Shown here piece by piece: positions 1 to 14,522 of a DNA stretch of 49,950 nt. The position numbers and the translations under genes were made by a program. Numbering within the stretch: position 1 is the stretch's first letter; each line of letters begins with the position of its first letter. The notes beneath the pieces were generated by a model. The model saw only the letters and a program-made list of their open reading frames with translations, searched no databases and was not told where the DNA came from. Source of the DNA: Burkholderiales bacterium (GTDB taxonomy: Bacteria > Pseudomonadota > Gammaproteobacteria > Burkholderiales > Burkholderiaceae_C); assembly GCA_027484405.1 (NCBI GenBank), contig JAIXTA010000087.1:1-49950 (forward strand). Direction: 5' to 3'.

Positions 1-3153
<3,153 letters not shown>

Positions 3154-3185
3154 AGCCCTGTTTTCGCAGGCGTGATGCCCGGTCT

Positions 3186-3284
3186 CGCTTGTCTGGAGCC
3201 GTTCTTCAAGGCATTGGCCTGAAGAATGGCTTGCAGAGCGCGTCTTCAGCGGTATGCCGTGAAGATCCGCATGGGACAAGCGAT
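3186..3284. repeat. REP-like palindromic element pair (locus A, two inverted units)
   Basis: Two units face each other. The outer ends TCGCTTGTC (3185-3193) and GACAAGCGA (about 3275-3283) are perfect inverted repeats. Inside are two hairpins: GTTCTTCA..TGAAGAAT (about 3201-3228) and TCTTCAGCGG-TATG-CCGTGAAGA (about 3242-3265). The layout resembles a bacterial interspersed mosaic element built from two REP units. It starts 32 nt after the stop of the DUF349 gene. Related units occur at 13803, 31245 and 38579. Confidence 0.75.
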
Positions 3285-3334
3285 GGCGGGCAGTCTGCCT
3301 GCGCGGGTCACGACAACACCTTGAGGACTTCTGC

Positions 3335-4663
3335 GTGCTCCGACGCATCCTGAAAGCGCTGATTTGGACCTTGGCGGGCTTCGCGGGCCTGACGGTGGCG
3401 TGGCTCGCGCTCGCCTTGATCCTCAGCCGATTCGACGAAGCACCCATACCCGAGGTGGAAGCCGCGCTGGCGGATGCCGCGCGGCCGGTGGATTGGTCCG
3501 AGGCCAATGGCTATGTGTGGGCTGCCTCGCTGCAGGCACCGTTGAATGTGCGGCCCACCGACTATGCGAAGACGCTGCTGACCGCAACGGCAGCGCCAGA
3601 TCGACTCGCCGTCGACGAAGGTGCCGAAGCAAGGTTCAGTGAGCTGCGCTGCAAGCGAGACCTGGGCGGTGTGAATTGCCTTGCGTGGTATGGCGCGCGG
3701 AAGGCGCGCATCGAGGCGCTGCTGCCGGAGTTCAACACCACGGACCAGCGCTATTCCCAGTTGCTGCTCACGCCCAATTACGAGGAACCCGCATCGGGCT
3801 CTGAATTTGCGTTCGGCGCGCTGCTTTCGGTCCTTGGCAGCGGCGAGCGCCAGATCATGCGTCTGGGCTTGCTCGCCCAGGCAGGCGAAGCGGATCGGGC
3901 GCTCAGCGGCTTGCTCCAAAAAGTGCAAGTGGAGCGCAGGGCGCTCGCGCGCGCGCGGTCGATCACCAGCAAGATGGTCTGGGCGAGCTGTCTGCAGCGC
4001 AGCCTTCTGGCCATTGCCGATCTGGTCGAGATACACCCGCGCCTTGCGTCGCAACTCAGTGATCCCCCCGCCCTTCGGGACACCTTGAGCCCGGCAGAGT
4101 TGTCTTTGCTGGCGCCGGTCCAAGCCGAGATCGTGTTTGCCCACAGGTCGGTGCACGAGCTCGTGCGGCCTGGGAGCAAGCAGACTGCGACAGGTGCCCC
4201 GCGGCGCCTTGTGGATGACTTCGCCAGCTACCTTGTACGACCCAGCCAGACGGTCAATGCGATCGCCAGGCGCGGCTTGGAAGGAGTCACCGTCTGCGAG
4301 GGCCCCACACCCACGCTCTTGCGGCGGATCGATGAGCTTCGCAAGACCAGGCGTCCATTCAGCTGGGCAAGGACCTTGCTCTGGCCAAACAATGTTGGCG
4401 GGGACCTGCTGTTCGAACTCTATTGGATAGATGTTGCCAGCTATTGCGGGCAATTGGCCGACCTGGAGGCCATTCGCCGTCTCGTGCTCGCACAGGCGCT
4501 GCTGGTGTCTGATGCTCGAGCGAGCCTTCCAGGAGCACTCCGGAATCCGTTCACGGACCAGGCCTTCGAGCGGACAGGGGCGTCGGGAGACCTTCGATAC
4601 GATCCCGCGAACAAGTCGGAGCTACCCAGTCCGATCGTCGTCCGCATCGCGACGCTGCGGTGA
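3335..4663 (+). CDS. Hypothetical membrane-anchored protein
   Basis: The gene encodes 442 residues from a GTG start (MLRRILKALIWTLAGFAG). One hydrophobic helix at about residues 8-30 is preceded by Arg/Lys, which fits an N-terminal membrane anchor with the bulk outside the cytoplasm. The remainder is mainly helical. It has scattered Cys (LRCKRDLGGVNCLAWYG, WASCLQRS, VTVCEGP, ASYCGQL) that could form disulphides, and a C-terminal LRNPFTDQAF ... GDLRYDP segment. I do not recognise the family. Codon choice is visibly less GC3-biased than in the neighbours, and the gene sits between a REP-like pair and a roughly 300-nt gap, so it may be an accessory insertion. The upstream in-frame region is short, which supports the GTG start. 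Confidence 0.7.
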   Translation: MLRRILKALIWTLAGFAGLTVAWLALALILSRFDEAPIPEVEAALADAARPVDWSEANGYVWAASLQAPLNVRPTDYAKTLLTATAAPDRLAVDEGAEARFSELRCKRDLGGVNCLAWYGARKARIEALLPEFNTTDQRYSQLLLTPNYEEPASGSEFAFGALLSVLGSGERQIMRLGLLAQAGEADRALSGLLQKVQVERRALARARSITSKMVWASCLQRSLLAIADLVEIHPRLASQLSDPPALRDTLSPAELSLLAPVQAEIVFAHRSVHELVRPGSKQTATGAPRRLVDDFASYLVRPSQTVNAIARRGLEGVTVCEGPTPTLLRRIDELRKTRRPFSWARTLLWPNNVGGDLLFELYWIDVASYCGQLADLEAIRRLVLAQALLVSDARASLPGALRNPFTDQAFERTGASGDLRYDPANKSELPSPIVVRIATLR

Positions 4664-4961
4664 CCCCGGGATCGTCTCGCCACGAACCGACTGAGCTGAG
4701 CGCCCAAGGCGCATACCCGGCAGCACGTGCGCTGTTGAGTTGCAGCGACAGCACGTGGCCCACACTTTCCGCCCCGGTTTCAGGAGAAACCGTTGCCGCT
4801 CAGCCGCGCTGCCCGCCTGAGCGGGGTTCCAGCCATTAAGCTCAATTGTTAATCGGTGTGACGTCTGCAGAAGCCCCCTCGGCAGGGCCTCGCATCGAAG
4901 TCTTTGCCCCGCTCCTGACTTGCCGGTGTCCCTCCTGTCCTCGCGCGCAGGCCCCAGGTCT
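4664..4961. other. Intergenic gap, no gene recognised
   Basis: About 300 nt separate the hypothetical gene from the diguanylate cyclase. No tRNA, repeat-family copy or convincing ORF is visible. A locally AT-richer patch at about 4838-4858 (taagctcaattgttaatc) could hold the promoter of the downstream gene, but no clear -35/-10 pair can be assigned. Confidence 0.5.
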
Positions 4962-6710
4962 GTGTTTCTGAAGGCGCTTGATCGCGCATTCGGAATCGGT
5001 TTCGCCGTGTTGCTGGCGACGCTTGCGCTCGTGCCTGCCGCGAGCGCCCAGACCGATGCCCTGGGCAACGGACGCGGGGGCCTCGCCTACGTGTTCTCCG
5101 ATCCACCGCCGAATGTGGCGTCAAGCCTCACCGTGCATGCCCGCGGCCCGGGCGATGTGGCGCCGCAGAGCTTTGCGCAGATGCCGCAGTGGCTGGCCCG
5201 CCACCCGCAACTGGGCAAGGTGGACATGCGGGGCGGCACATACTGGCTGGTGCGCTCGCTGGCGCCGCAGTCGGCTGCGGGTGCCTGGGTCATCGAGCCG
5301 GCCAATACCTTTTTCTCGGACGCGCATGTCACCGTGCTGGGCAGCGACGGGTCGGTCCAGGGCTTCCAGACCGGACTGTCCACACAGACCGAGTTCGTGC
5401 TGCATCGGGGCAAGAGCGTGCGGCTGGCCGCGGATACGCGCTACTGGGTCGTGGTCAGCATCGACACGCCCTTCTTCTCCTCGCTGCCGCGTGTGGACAT
5501 CTGGCCGCTGGAGCAGTACCGGGCCAAGGTGCTCACGCAGACCGTGCTCATGCTGGCGGCATTGGGGGCCATGCTCGGCCTGCTGATGTTCAACCTGTTC
5601 ATCGGCCTGTGGTCGCGCCAGCGCACGGCCACGCTCTATGCCCTGCAGCTGATCTGCAGCGTGGTGGGCTGGGCCTTCTACTTCAATCTGCCCTATGACT
5701 GGCTGGGGGTGAGCGACTGGCACGTCAACTACGCGCCCTGGTTCTTCCTGCTGTCCATTACGCACTGCTACTTCTGCATCCATTTCCTGGAGCTGCGCCG
5801 CATCGGCCCGGCGCTGGCCCGCACCGGCGACGCCGTGGCGCTGGGCGCTGCCGCCGCGCTGCCCGTGTGCTGGCTGGCGCCGGCGTATTCGCATCTGGTG
5901 GCCACCTTCGTGGTGGGCAGTGCGGTGAGCTTTGCGGTGGCCAGCGCGATCTGGGCGCTGTCGCGGCGCTACCGGCCTGCGCGCTTCTTCCTGCTGGCCT
6001 ATCTGGCGGTGCTGGTTCCCGGGCTGGTCATCCTGCCGCCGAATCTGGGCATCATCCCGGACTTTGTCGACAACTCCGACCTGCTCACCTTGCTCGGCAC
6101 AGCGCTGGAGGCCATGCTGCTGGGCTTTGCGCAGGCCGACCAGCTGGCGCTGGCCGAGCGCTCGCGCGAGCAGTTCCGCCAGCAGATGCAGGATGCCCGC
6201 CGCCTGGCGGATACCGACGCACTGACCGAGCTGGGCAACCGGCACGCGTTCGACAAGGCGCTGGAGGAATACCTCAGCCAGCAACGCCTGGGCGCAAGCG
6301 GGGCGCTGCTGATCACGATCATCGATCTCGATGGCCTGAAGGTCATCAACGACACGCGCGGCCATGCGCACGGCGATGCGCTGATCCGCGCAGTGGCATC
6401 CGAACTCGGCGAGCTGCAATTCGGCCGCTGCCGGGCCTACCGGCTGGGCGGAGACGAATTCGCGCTGCTGTCGATCAATGGCGACATGCAGGCCCTTGCC
6501 GACGCGCTGGCCGACTGCGAGCGGCGGCTGCGCGAGACTGACTTCCCGGAAGCCGGCCTGTCCTTCGGCATGAGCATGGCGTCCAATCCGCGCAGCCTGA
6601 TCTCTGCACGCGAGCTCACCGAGCTGGTCGCCCTGGCCGACGGCCGCATGTATGAACACAAGCGCAATCGGCGCCAGGGGCCCCGTGCCCTGCAGGCCGA
6701 AGCCGCATGA
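4962..6710 (+). CDS. 7TM-DISM membrane diguanylate cyclase (GGDEF)
   Basis: The protein has a signal peptide (AFGIGFAVLLATLALVPAASA), then a roughly 140-residue periplasmic domain of the 7TMR-DISMED2 type (SLTVHARGPG..., YWLVRSLAPQSAAGAWVIEPA). Next come about seven membrane helices (LMLAALGAMLGLLMFNLFIGLW onward) and a C-terminal GGDEF domain with DALTELGNRHAFDKAL, IDLDGLKVINDTRGHAHGDAL and the intact catalytic RLGGDEFALL. It should synthesise cyclic di-GMP in response to a periplasmic ligand. No RxxD inhibitory site is seen before GGDEF. The start is uncertain: GTG 4962 gives a compact signal peptide, whereas a TTG at 4920 would add 14 residues. The FadL-type gene follows after 19 nt, so the two may be co-transcribed. 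Confidence 0.88.
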   Translation: MFLKALDRAFGIGFAVLLATLALVPAASAQTDALGNGRGGLAYVFSDPPPNVASSLTVHARGPGDVAPQSFAQMPQWLARHPQLGKVDMRGGTYWLVRSLAPQSAAGAWVIEPANTFFSDAHVTVLGSDGSVQGFQTGLSTQTEFVLHRGKSVRLAADTRYWVVVSIDTPFFSSLPRVDIWPLEQYRAKVLTQTVLMLAALGAMLGLLMFNLFIGLWSRQRTATLYALQLICSVVGWAFYFNLPYDWLGVSDWHVNYAPWFFLLSITHCYFCIHFLELRRIGPALARTGDAVALGAAAALPVCWLAPAYSHLVATFVVGSAVSFAVASAIWALSRRYRPARFFLLAYLAVLVPGLVILPPNLGIIPDFVDNSDLLTLLGTALEAMLLGFAQADQLALAERSREQFRQQMQDARRLADTDALTELGNRHAFDKALEEYLSQQRLGASGALLITIIDLDGLKVINDTRGHAHGDALIRAVASELGELQFGRCRAYRLGGDEFALLSINGDMQALADALADCERRLRETDFPEAGLSFGMSMASNPRSLISARELTELVALADGRMYEHKRNRRQGPRALQAEAA

Positions 6711-6729
6711 CCACACCCCTGGAGACCCC

Positions 6730-8118
6730 ATGCATTTCACGTCCCGTTCGGCAGGTATTCGGTCGAGCCGTCAAGCCTCGCTGATCCGGAGAACCGCGCT
6801 GGCCGCCGCGATCGCGGCCTTGTTGCCCGCCGTGCTGCCGAGCGCGCAGGCCAGCGGCTTTGCGGTGCAGGACCAGTCCGCTGCGAGTCTGGGGCTGGGG
6901 CATCTGGGCGTGGCCTTGAGCGATGACGCTTCGACCGCGTTGAGCAATGTGGCCGCCACCACCGAGCTGCGTGGCGCGCACTATGCGCTGAACCTGGGCG
7001 GGATTCGCCTGGGCGCAAAGTTCAGCAACCAGGGTTCGCTGTCGCCGGCCGGCACGCCAGCCACCGGAGGTGCGCAGGCCAGCGCGGACGGCGCCGCACC
7101 GCTGCTGTCTTTCTTCTATGCGCGGCCCCTGGCCAAGGATCTGAGCCTGGGCTTTGCGCTGTTCACGCCCTTCGGTCTCTCGACCACCTATGACAGCAAT
7201 TGGGTGGGCCGCTACCAGGTGCAGAAGGCCGAGCTCAAGACCCTGTCGCTGATGCCGAGCGTGGCCTGGCGCGCCTCGGATCAGCTGTCGCTAGGCGCAG
7301 CCCTGAACCTCATCAAGACCGAGGCCACCCTGCGCAGCGCCGTCGACTTCGGCACGGTGTGCTTTGCGGCCATCGGGCCCACCGGGTGCGCGGGCGCCGG
7401 CATCCTGCCGCAGGGCGCGGACGGTACGGCGACCATCAAGGGCAGCAGCTGGGATCTGGGCTTCCAGCTCGCCGCGCATCTGCGCCCTGCGGATGGCACG
7501 CGAATCGGGCTGCAATACAAGAGCCGCATGCGCCCCGAGGTCAGTGGGGACGCGCGCTTCGCCAACCCCACACTGCCCGGCCCCTTTGCCGCGCTGACGC
7601 AGACACCGGCCACGAGCAACGGCGGCATCCGCAGCACATTGGAGCTGCCGGAGTCGGTGACGCTCGGCCTCGCACAGGCACTGAACACGGACACCGAGCT
7701 GGTGGCTGAGTACGCCTGGACGCGCTGGAGCCGCCTGCAGGACCTGCGCATCCGCTTTGCCAATGGCGCGCCTGATCTGGTGACGCGATTCGGCTGGCAG
7801 GACACCCACAAGTTTGGCCTGGGCGTGAAGCACCGGCTGGATGCGCAGTGGCTGCTGCGCGCCGGGCTGGAAACGGAAAGCAGCGCCGTGAGCGATGCGA
7901 ACCGCAACCCGGTGGTGCCCGACAGCCGGCGAACTTTCGTGGGGGTGGGGGCGCGCTACCAGAGCAGCCCGACCACCAGCTGGGACTTCGGCTACGGCCA
8001 CATCCGCTTCGCGCGCTCCAGCATCAACAACGCGGTGCTGGGGCAGGGCACGATCACGGGCCGCTACGCCCTGGACTCCGACCACATCGGCGTCCAGTTC
8101 AACCGGCAGTTCAAGTAG
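6730..8118 (+). CDS. FadL/OmpP1/TodX family outer-membrane transporter
   Basis: The product is 462 residues. The ATG at 6730 has a GGAG ribosome-binding site 6 nt upstream. A signal peptide ending SAQA is followed by SGFAVQDQSAASLGLGHLG, the N-terminal hatch signature of FadL proteins in which mature chains begin near SGF. The remainder alternates polar and aromatic strands, with PFGLSTTYDSNWVGRYQ and a C-terminal strand VQFNRQFK, consistent with a 14-strand beta-barrel. The family imports long-chain fatty acids or other hydrophobic compounds such as toluene; the substrate here cannot be told. The in-frame extension upstream overlaps the cyclase gene and is rejected. Confidence 0.9.
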   Translation: MHFTSRSAGIRSSRQASLIRRTALAAAIAALLPAVLPSAQASGFAVQDQSAASLGLGHLGVALSDDASTALSNVAATTELRGAHYALNLGGIRLGAKFSNQGSLSPAGTPATGGAQASADGAAPLLSFFYARPLAKDLSLGFALFTPFGLSTTYDSNWVGRYQVQKAELKTLSLMPSVAWRASDQLSLGAALNLIKTEATLRSAVDFGTVCFAAIGPTGCAGAGILPQGADGTATIKGSSWDLGFQLAAHLRPADGTRIGLQYKSRMRPEVSGDARFANPTLPGPFAALTQTPATSNGGIRSTLELPESVTLGLAQALNTDTELVAEYAWTRWSRLQDLRIRFANGAPDLVTRFGWQDTHKFGLGVKHRLDAQWLLRAGLETESSAVSDANRNPVVPDSRRTFVGVGARYQSSPTTSWDFGYGHIRFARSSINNAVLGQGTITGRYALDSDHIGVQFNRQFK

Positions 8119-8175
8119 ACGCTGGCTGCGGCAGTGCCGGGCTGATTCGAGCCAGCTCGGCCTCTCCCCGTTCGC

Positions 8176-11100
8176 TCAGAAGCCTTCCTCGCCATGGATG
8201 ACGGCGGGGTAGCCGCTGATGGCGCGGCTGGCCTGCATGCCGCCCATGACGGCGGCCTCCACGCAGCCGGCATCCAGCCCGGTCTTGAGCCAGTCGCCGG
8301 CAATCACCATGTTCACGAAGCCGGTTTGATCGGCCTTCAGGCGGTACTTGCTGCTGTTGACCACCGAGATCACGTAGCGCTCGCTGGGATCGATGTTGGC
8401 GCGCCAGTACTGACTGTTGAAACGCGCCTGGCCACTTTGCTGCTGCAGATCAATCAGCCAGTCGAAGCGGAAGGCGCCGGGCTGCGGCAGCGCCTTCGGC
8501 CAGAGCGGGCCGATCTCGGTGTTGAGCTGATGGATGGCAGACTGCTTCACCTGATCGGCGCAGCGCTTGGGGAAGCTGCTGTCGCTGTAGGGCGCGTACT
8601 GCGCCATGGGCAGCGCGCTGCAGAAGTAGCTCACATTGCGCGGCTCGTGGCCTGCCGGCCAGCTTTCACGGCACAGCAGCTGATCCATTGGCGCCCAGGT
8701 GTCGAAGGGCTCCACGAATGAGGACAGCACGGGCTCCTGGCCGTCGCGGTTCAAGAGCGTCCAGCCCAGGCCTGCAATGTCCTGGCTCAGCCAGACCTGA
8801 TAGGCCTGCGTGGCCACGGCCTTGACCTGCTGCGCACACTGCGCCAGGCCGGGGCTCTGCGCAAAGAGCTTGCCCGCCACGTCAGGCAGGCTGGCGACCG
8901 ACAGGCCGAACACCACGCGATCGAAGTCCGTGCCGCGTGTGAGCTGCACCGTGGGCAGCGGCTGGCCGCTCGCGGCGCGCCAGACCTCGGGCCAGTCGCT
9001 CCAGTTCGATTCGAGGTTGATGTTGTGCGCCTGGAGCAGCGCGGCCTGCTGCTGCTCGATCTGTCCGTACTGCGGTATCGATGGCCAGCTCGGCAGGCCC
9101 AGAACATCCACGAGTGGGTCGTACTCGCTGCGGCCAGGCACGAGGGCCACCTGCTGCTGCAGGGTGATGCCGTCCACCGTGGGCTGGCCGTGGGCATCGG
9201 TGCCCGGCTGCAGGTCGGTGAGCTTGTGGAAGAACTTGAACTTCACGCCGCGGGCCTTGAGCACCTCGTACAGCGGGCCAAAGACCACATCGCCCATGCC
9301 GGCCTGCATCTTGAACATGATGCCGCCGTGGTAGCACATGGCTACCTTCATCATGCCGCGCAGCATGGTGCCGGCCTCGATGTTGGGCTTGTCAAAGTCG
9401 CCGTCCTCGTAGGCAAAGACCAGGTCGTAGAAGCCTCGTACCGGCGCGCTGTACACCGTGTACTTGCGGTTGGCACCGTGCTTGATCAGCCACTGGTAGA
9501 AGTCGATATCGTTGATCGCCTCGAAGCCCTGCGTGAAGACCTGGTCCTTGACCATGCCCGCAAGGGTCGTGGTGGCCAGATCGATGCAGATGTACAGACG
9601 CCGGAGGTCGTCCCCAAAGTCCTTGGCGCCGGCAATCTCGTCTTCGAGCAGTTCGTTGATCCAGGCACGGATGCCGAGCGCCGCATCCGCCAGCAGGCCG
9701 TGGTGTGCAGCATCATGATCTTCAATGTTGAGCTCAAGGCTCGACACGAGTGCCTCGACCGCGCTGCCCACTTCGTGCAGATCGGCGCGAAGGTCTTCGA
9801 TGTCGGCCTTCAGGTGCGCTGCCAGCTTCTCGAGCCATGAGGCGTTCGACGCCGGTGCGGGGCGCGCAGCGGCGCGCGCCGCTGCATGGGCCGTGTGCAG
9901 CTCGCTGAGCCACATCTTGAGCCATGCAATCCCGGTCTGGATGGCAGCCCAGAGCGTCAGGCGCTCGCTGTGGTTGCCCGGAATGCCGGGGCGCAGCGGC
10001 GTGTTGATCGGCCACAGGCGCCACTGGCCGTCCACGTTTTCGGTCAGGGTGATGAACTGCTGCGGCTTGAAGGCCTCGTCACAGCGGGCCAGCGGTGCGC
10101 CCGGGGGCCGATCGAGCTCGCCGTAGGCCTGCTGCATGACCTTGAATGCGTTGTCGTAGAAGCCGAACCAGATGTGCAGGCCATGCTCCTCGATGCGCTG
10201 GCCCAGCTTCGGGTTGCGGCCGCTGGCGCCCTTTCCCCCCAGGCGCCAGCCCATCTGATACACGGTCACGTCATAGCGGTTCTGCCAGCCGGGCTCATTG
10301 GTCAGGCAGAAGGCGGCGGTCATCGCGCCCACGCCACCACCGAGCACCACGATCCGTTCGGGCTTGATCACGGAGTTGTCCACCAGCTCCTGGCCAGGCT
10401 GCACGGCGAAGTCGTACTCGACGCGGAAAGGCAGGATCGCGTCCTGCAGCCCGATCTTCAGACCCAGGCTCTCACTGAGCGGAAAGCTGTCAAAGGCGTG
10501 CAGATTCACTTGCCACCGTCCGCCCAGCATCTTGACGCTGCGCAGGGCATTGACCGGGGTATGGGCCGCCACCACCGCCTGATAGACAGCACGCTCGCCG
10601 GCCGCATCTGGAAACTGCTTCAAAAAGATCTGATCCATCGCCGGGTGGAACAGCATGTCGGCAAACTGTGCGTAGGCGGCTTCACCCAGATGCACGCCCG
10701 CCGGCTCGCTCTTCATCAGCTCGATGATCTCGAGGAAGGCCTCGCCAAAGGCAGCCAGGGGCTTGTCTGCCTGGCCGTTCCCGCTGACGTTCACCTCCAG
10801 CAGTGGATGGAAGGCCAGCTGCGTGTCGGGCGAGAAGGGCTCGAAGCCCTTGGCGGCCAGCGTCAGCTGCTGCACGGGCTCGCCAGGCGCCGGCATCGTG
10901 TACTGGCACTCGTACTTGGGGTAGCCGTAGAGCTCACGCCCGTTGATCAGGGCCATGCAGTCGTCCACCCAGATATGCATCGGATAGAAGTACACATGGC
11001 TGACCTCGGTGCTGCCGGCCGGAACCTGCCCGACCACCACCCAGGTGATGATGTCCGTCTCCTTGCCCCAGCCCTTGGCGCGATCAGCGGGAAAGTCGCT

Positions 11101-11325
11101 GTGCGCCTTGGCAATGGCCGTGAAGGTCAGCATTACATAGCTGCTCATGACCTTGAACTGCATCTTGCCCTGCGTGGCCTGGTTCAGCGTGGTATCCACG
11201 CTGGCCTGCAGCGCGCTCAGTGAACCGGGCACCCAGCAGCCGATCATGTCGGCCTGATTGAGCGCCAGCGGCGGATGCATCAACACGGAGCCCTTGGGGT
11301 AGAGATAGGGCGGGCGCTGGGTCAT
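8176..11325 (-). CDS. Acetoacetate decarboxylase-like / FAD-dependent oxidoreductase fusion
   Basis: The product is 1049 residues. The ATG at 11325 has a strong AGGAGAGG site just upstream; a longer in-frame extension lacks support. Residues 1 to about 310 resemble acetoacetate decarboxylase, including NGRELYGYPKYEC at 129-141. The lysine of the GxPK motif is kept, but the second Lys of the classical PKK pair is Tyr. From about 322 a Rossmann FAD domain starts (ERIVVLGGGVGAMTAAFCL) with VTVYQMGWRLGGKGASGRN and RIEEHGLHIWFGFYDNAFKVM, as in phytoene desaturase/amine-oxidase-type flavoproteins. The last 700 residues belong to this oxidoreductase. The substrate is unknown; a role in lipid or isoprenoid metabolism is a guess. 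It is convergent with fadL and divergent from uvrD. Confidence 0.82.
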   Translation of the reverse strand: MTQRPPYLYPKGSVLMHPPLALNQADMIGCWVPGSLSALQASVDTTLNQATQGKMQFKVMSSYVMLTFTAIAKAHSDFPADRAKGWGKETDIITWVVVGQVPAGSTEVSHVYFYPMHIWVDDCMALINGRELYGYPKYECQYTMPAPGEPVQQLTLAAKGFEPFSPDTQLAFHPLLEVNVSGNGQADKPLAAFGEAFLEIIELMKSEPAGVHLGEAAYAQFADMLFHPAMDQIFLKQFPDAAGERAVYQAVVAAHTPVNALRSVKMLGGRWQVNLHAFDSFPLSESLGLKIGLQDAILPFRVEYDFAVQPGQELVDNSVIKPERIVVLGGGVGAMTAAFCLTNEPGWQNRYDVTVYQMGWRLGGKGASGRNPKLGQRIEEHGLHIWFGFYDNAFKVMQQAYGELDRPPGAPLARCDEAFKPQQFITLTENVDGQWRLWPINTPLRPGIPGNHSERLTLWAAIQTGIAWLKMWLSELHTAHAAARAAARPAPASNASWLEKLAAHLKADIEDLRADLHEVGSAVEALVSSLELNIEDHDAAHHGLLADAALGIRAWINELLEDEIAGAKDFGDDLRRLYICIDLATTTLAGMVKDQVFTQGFEAINDIDFYQWLIKHGANRKYTVYSAPVRGFYDLVFAYEDGDFDKPNIEAGTMLRGMMKVAMCYHGGIMFKMQAGMGDVVFGPLYEVLKARGVKFKFFHKLTDLQPGTDAHGQPTVDGITLQQQVALVPGRSEYDPLVDVLGLPSWPSIPQYGQIEQQQAALLQAHNINLESNWSDWPEVWRAASGQPLPTVQLTRGTDFDRVVFGLSVASLPDVAGKLFAQSPGLAQCAQQVKAVATQAYQVWLSQDIAGLGWTLLNRDGQEPVLSSFVEPFDTWAPMDQLLCRESWPAGHEPRNVSYFCSALPMAQYAPYSDSSFPKRCADQVKQSAIHQLNTEIGPLWPKALPQPGAFRFDWLIDLQQQSGQARFNSQYWRANIDPSERYVISVVNSSKYRLKADQTGFVNMVIAGDWLKTGLDAGCVEAAVMGGMQASRAISGYPAVIHGEEGF

Positions 11326-11486
11326 GGTCCTCTCCTGAATTCTTTGTGTGGCGGCGAGTCTAGGCGCGCGGCCGCTGCGTATCACGGCTTGTCGGCGATG
11401 TCGTTGGATTGCCGACACGCGCACTGCGTTTCAGATCGCCGAGCGTGAAGCATGTCCCAACCGAGGGCGCGGCGATAATGCCGCCC

Positions 11487-13784
<2,298 letters not shown>

Positions 13785-13802
13785 AAGCGTAGATCCAGCG
13801 TT

Positions 13803-13852
13803 CATGCGGTTCTTCGGGTCAAATTGGCTGGAAAGCCGCACCAGACAAGCGA
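13803..13852. repeat. REP-like palindromic unit (locus B)
   Basis: CATGCGGTTCTTC (13803 onward) pairs imperfectly with CTGGAAAGCCGC to form a hairpin and is followed by CCAGACAAGCGAGACGGG, the same conserved end as locus A in reverse orientation. A further AACCGCATG at 13897-13905 inverts the opening CATGCGGTT, hinting at a decayed second unit. It starts 18 nt after the uvrD stop codon. Confidence 0.7.
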
Positions 13853-13949
13853 GACGGGATGCGGGAGCCTTGAGCTCGCAGGCGCGTCCGTCGTCAAACC
13901 GCATGGGCGGCCCGCCGACCATCTCGGGCCAAGCCGTTAAGCTGCTCTT

Positions 13950-14393
13950 GTGTCCGTTCGACCCGAAACCCTCAGTCGATTGAAGCCGCACCGCGTGCTG
14001 CGCGGGTTTGCGGCGTGGATGGTGCTGTGCCTGCTGGCGACGCAGGCAGCCGGACTGCTGCACCGGATCGGCCACGTCCACCTTCAGGGCGGGCATGGGA
14101 CGGCTGCATCGGGATTCGCTGCGGTCGGCGCGGCGACTCAGCCGGCAGGGTGTGAGCATGACAGTCATGCGCACGCAGCCAGCTGGGTCTTGCATCTGGC
14201 CGATGCCTTGCACGGCGCGAACAGCAGCTGTGCTGATGTCGACCACCAACTCTGCGCCGATGCGCAGACGGCCCACACATCCACGCTCTTCAGATCGAGT
14301 GCAGTCGCAGCACTGCAATCCGCGCCGAGCCCCCAGCCGGGTCATGGCGCCCGTCTGGCGCCCTGGGCGCGGGGCCCGCCGGCCAGGGCCTGA
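13950..14393 (+). CDS. Small His/Cys-containing exported protein (DUF2946-like)
   Basis: This is a 147-residue ORF from GTG 13950. A hydrophobic helix (GFAAWMVLCLLATQAAGLL) near the N-terminus looks like a signal or anchor. It is followed by metal-ligand-rich segments HRIGHVHLQGGHG and CEHDSHAHAASWVLHLADALH...CADVDHQLCADA, and a C-terminus ending ARGPPARA. Such DUF2946-like proteins often precede TonB-dependent metal receptors in betaproteobacteria, as here, with the receptor 130 nt downstream. A role in zinc or copper handling is inferred from the residues and the neighbour; no enzyme motif is seen. Confidence 0.6.
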   Translation: MSVRPETLSRLKPHRVLRGFAAWMVLCLLATQAAGLLHRIGHVHLQGGHGTAASGFAAVGAATQPAGCEHDSHAHAASWVLHLADALHGANSSCADVDHQLCADAQTAHTSTLFRSSAVAALQSAPSPQPGHGARLAPWARGPPARA

Positions 14394-14522
14394 ACCTGGT
14401 CGAACGCGCGCGGCCGAGTTCTCCGGTCCGCTGCGCATCTGATTTTCATAGCGCTGCACCCGCCGACCTGATGCGTACGGCATGGTGTGTTGCGGGTCGC
14501 GCACATCCTTTCAGGTACACAC

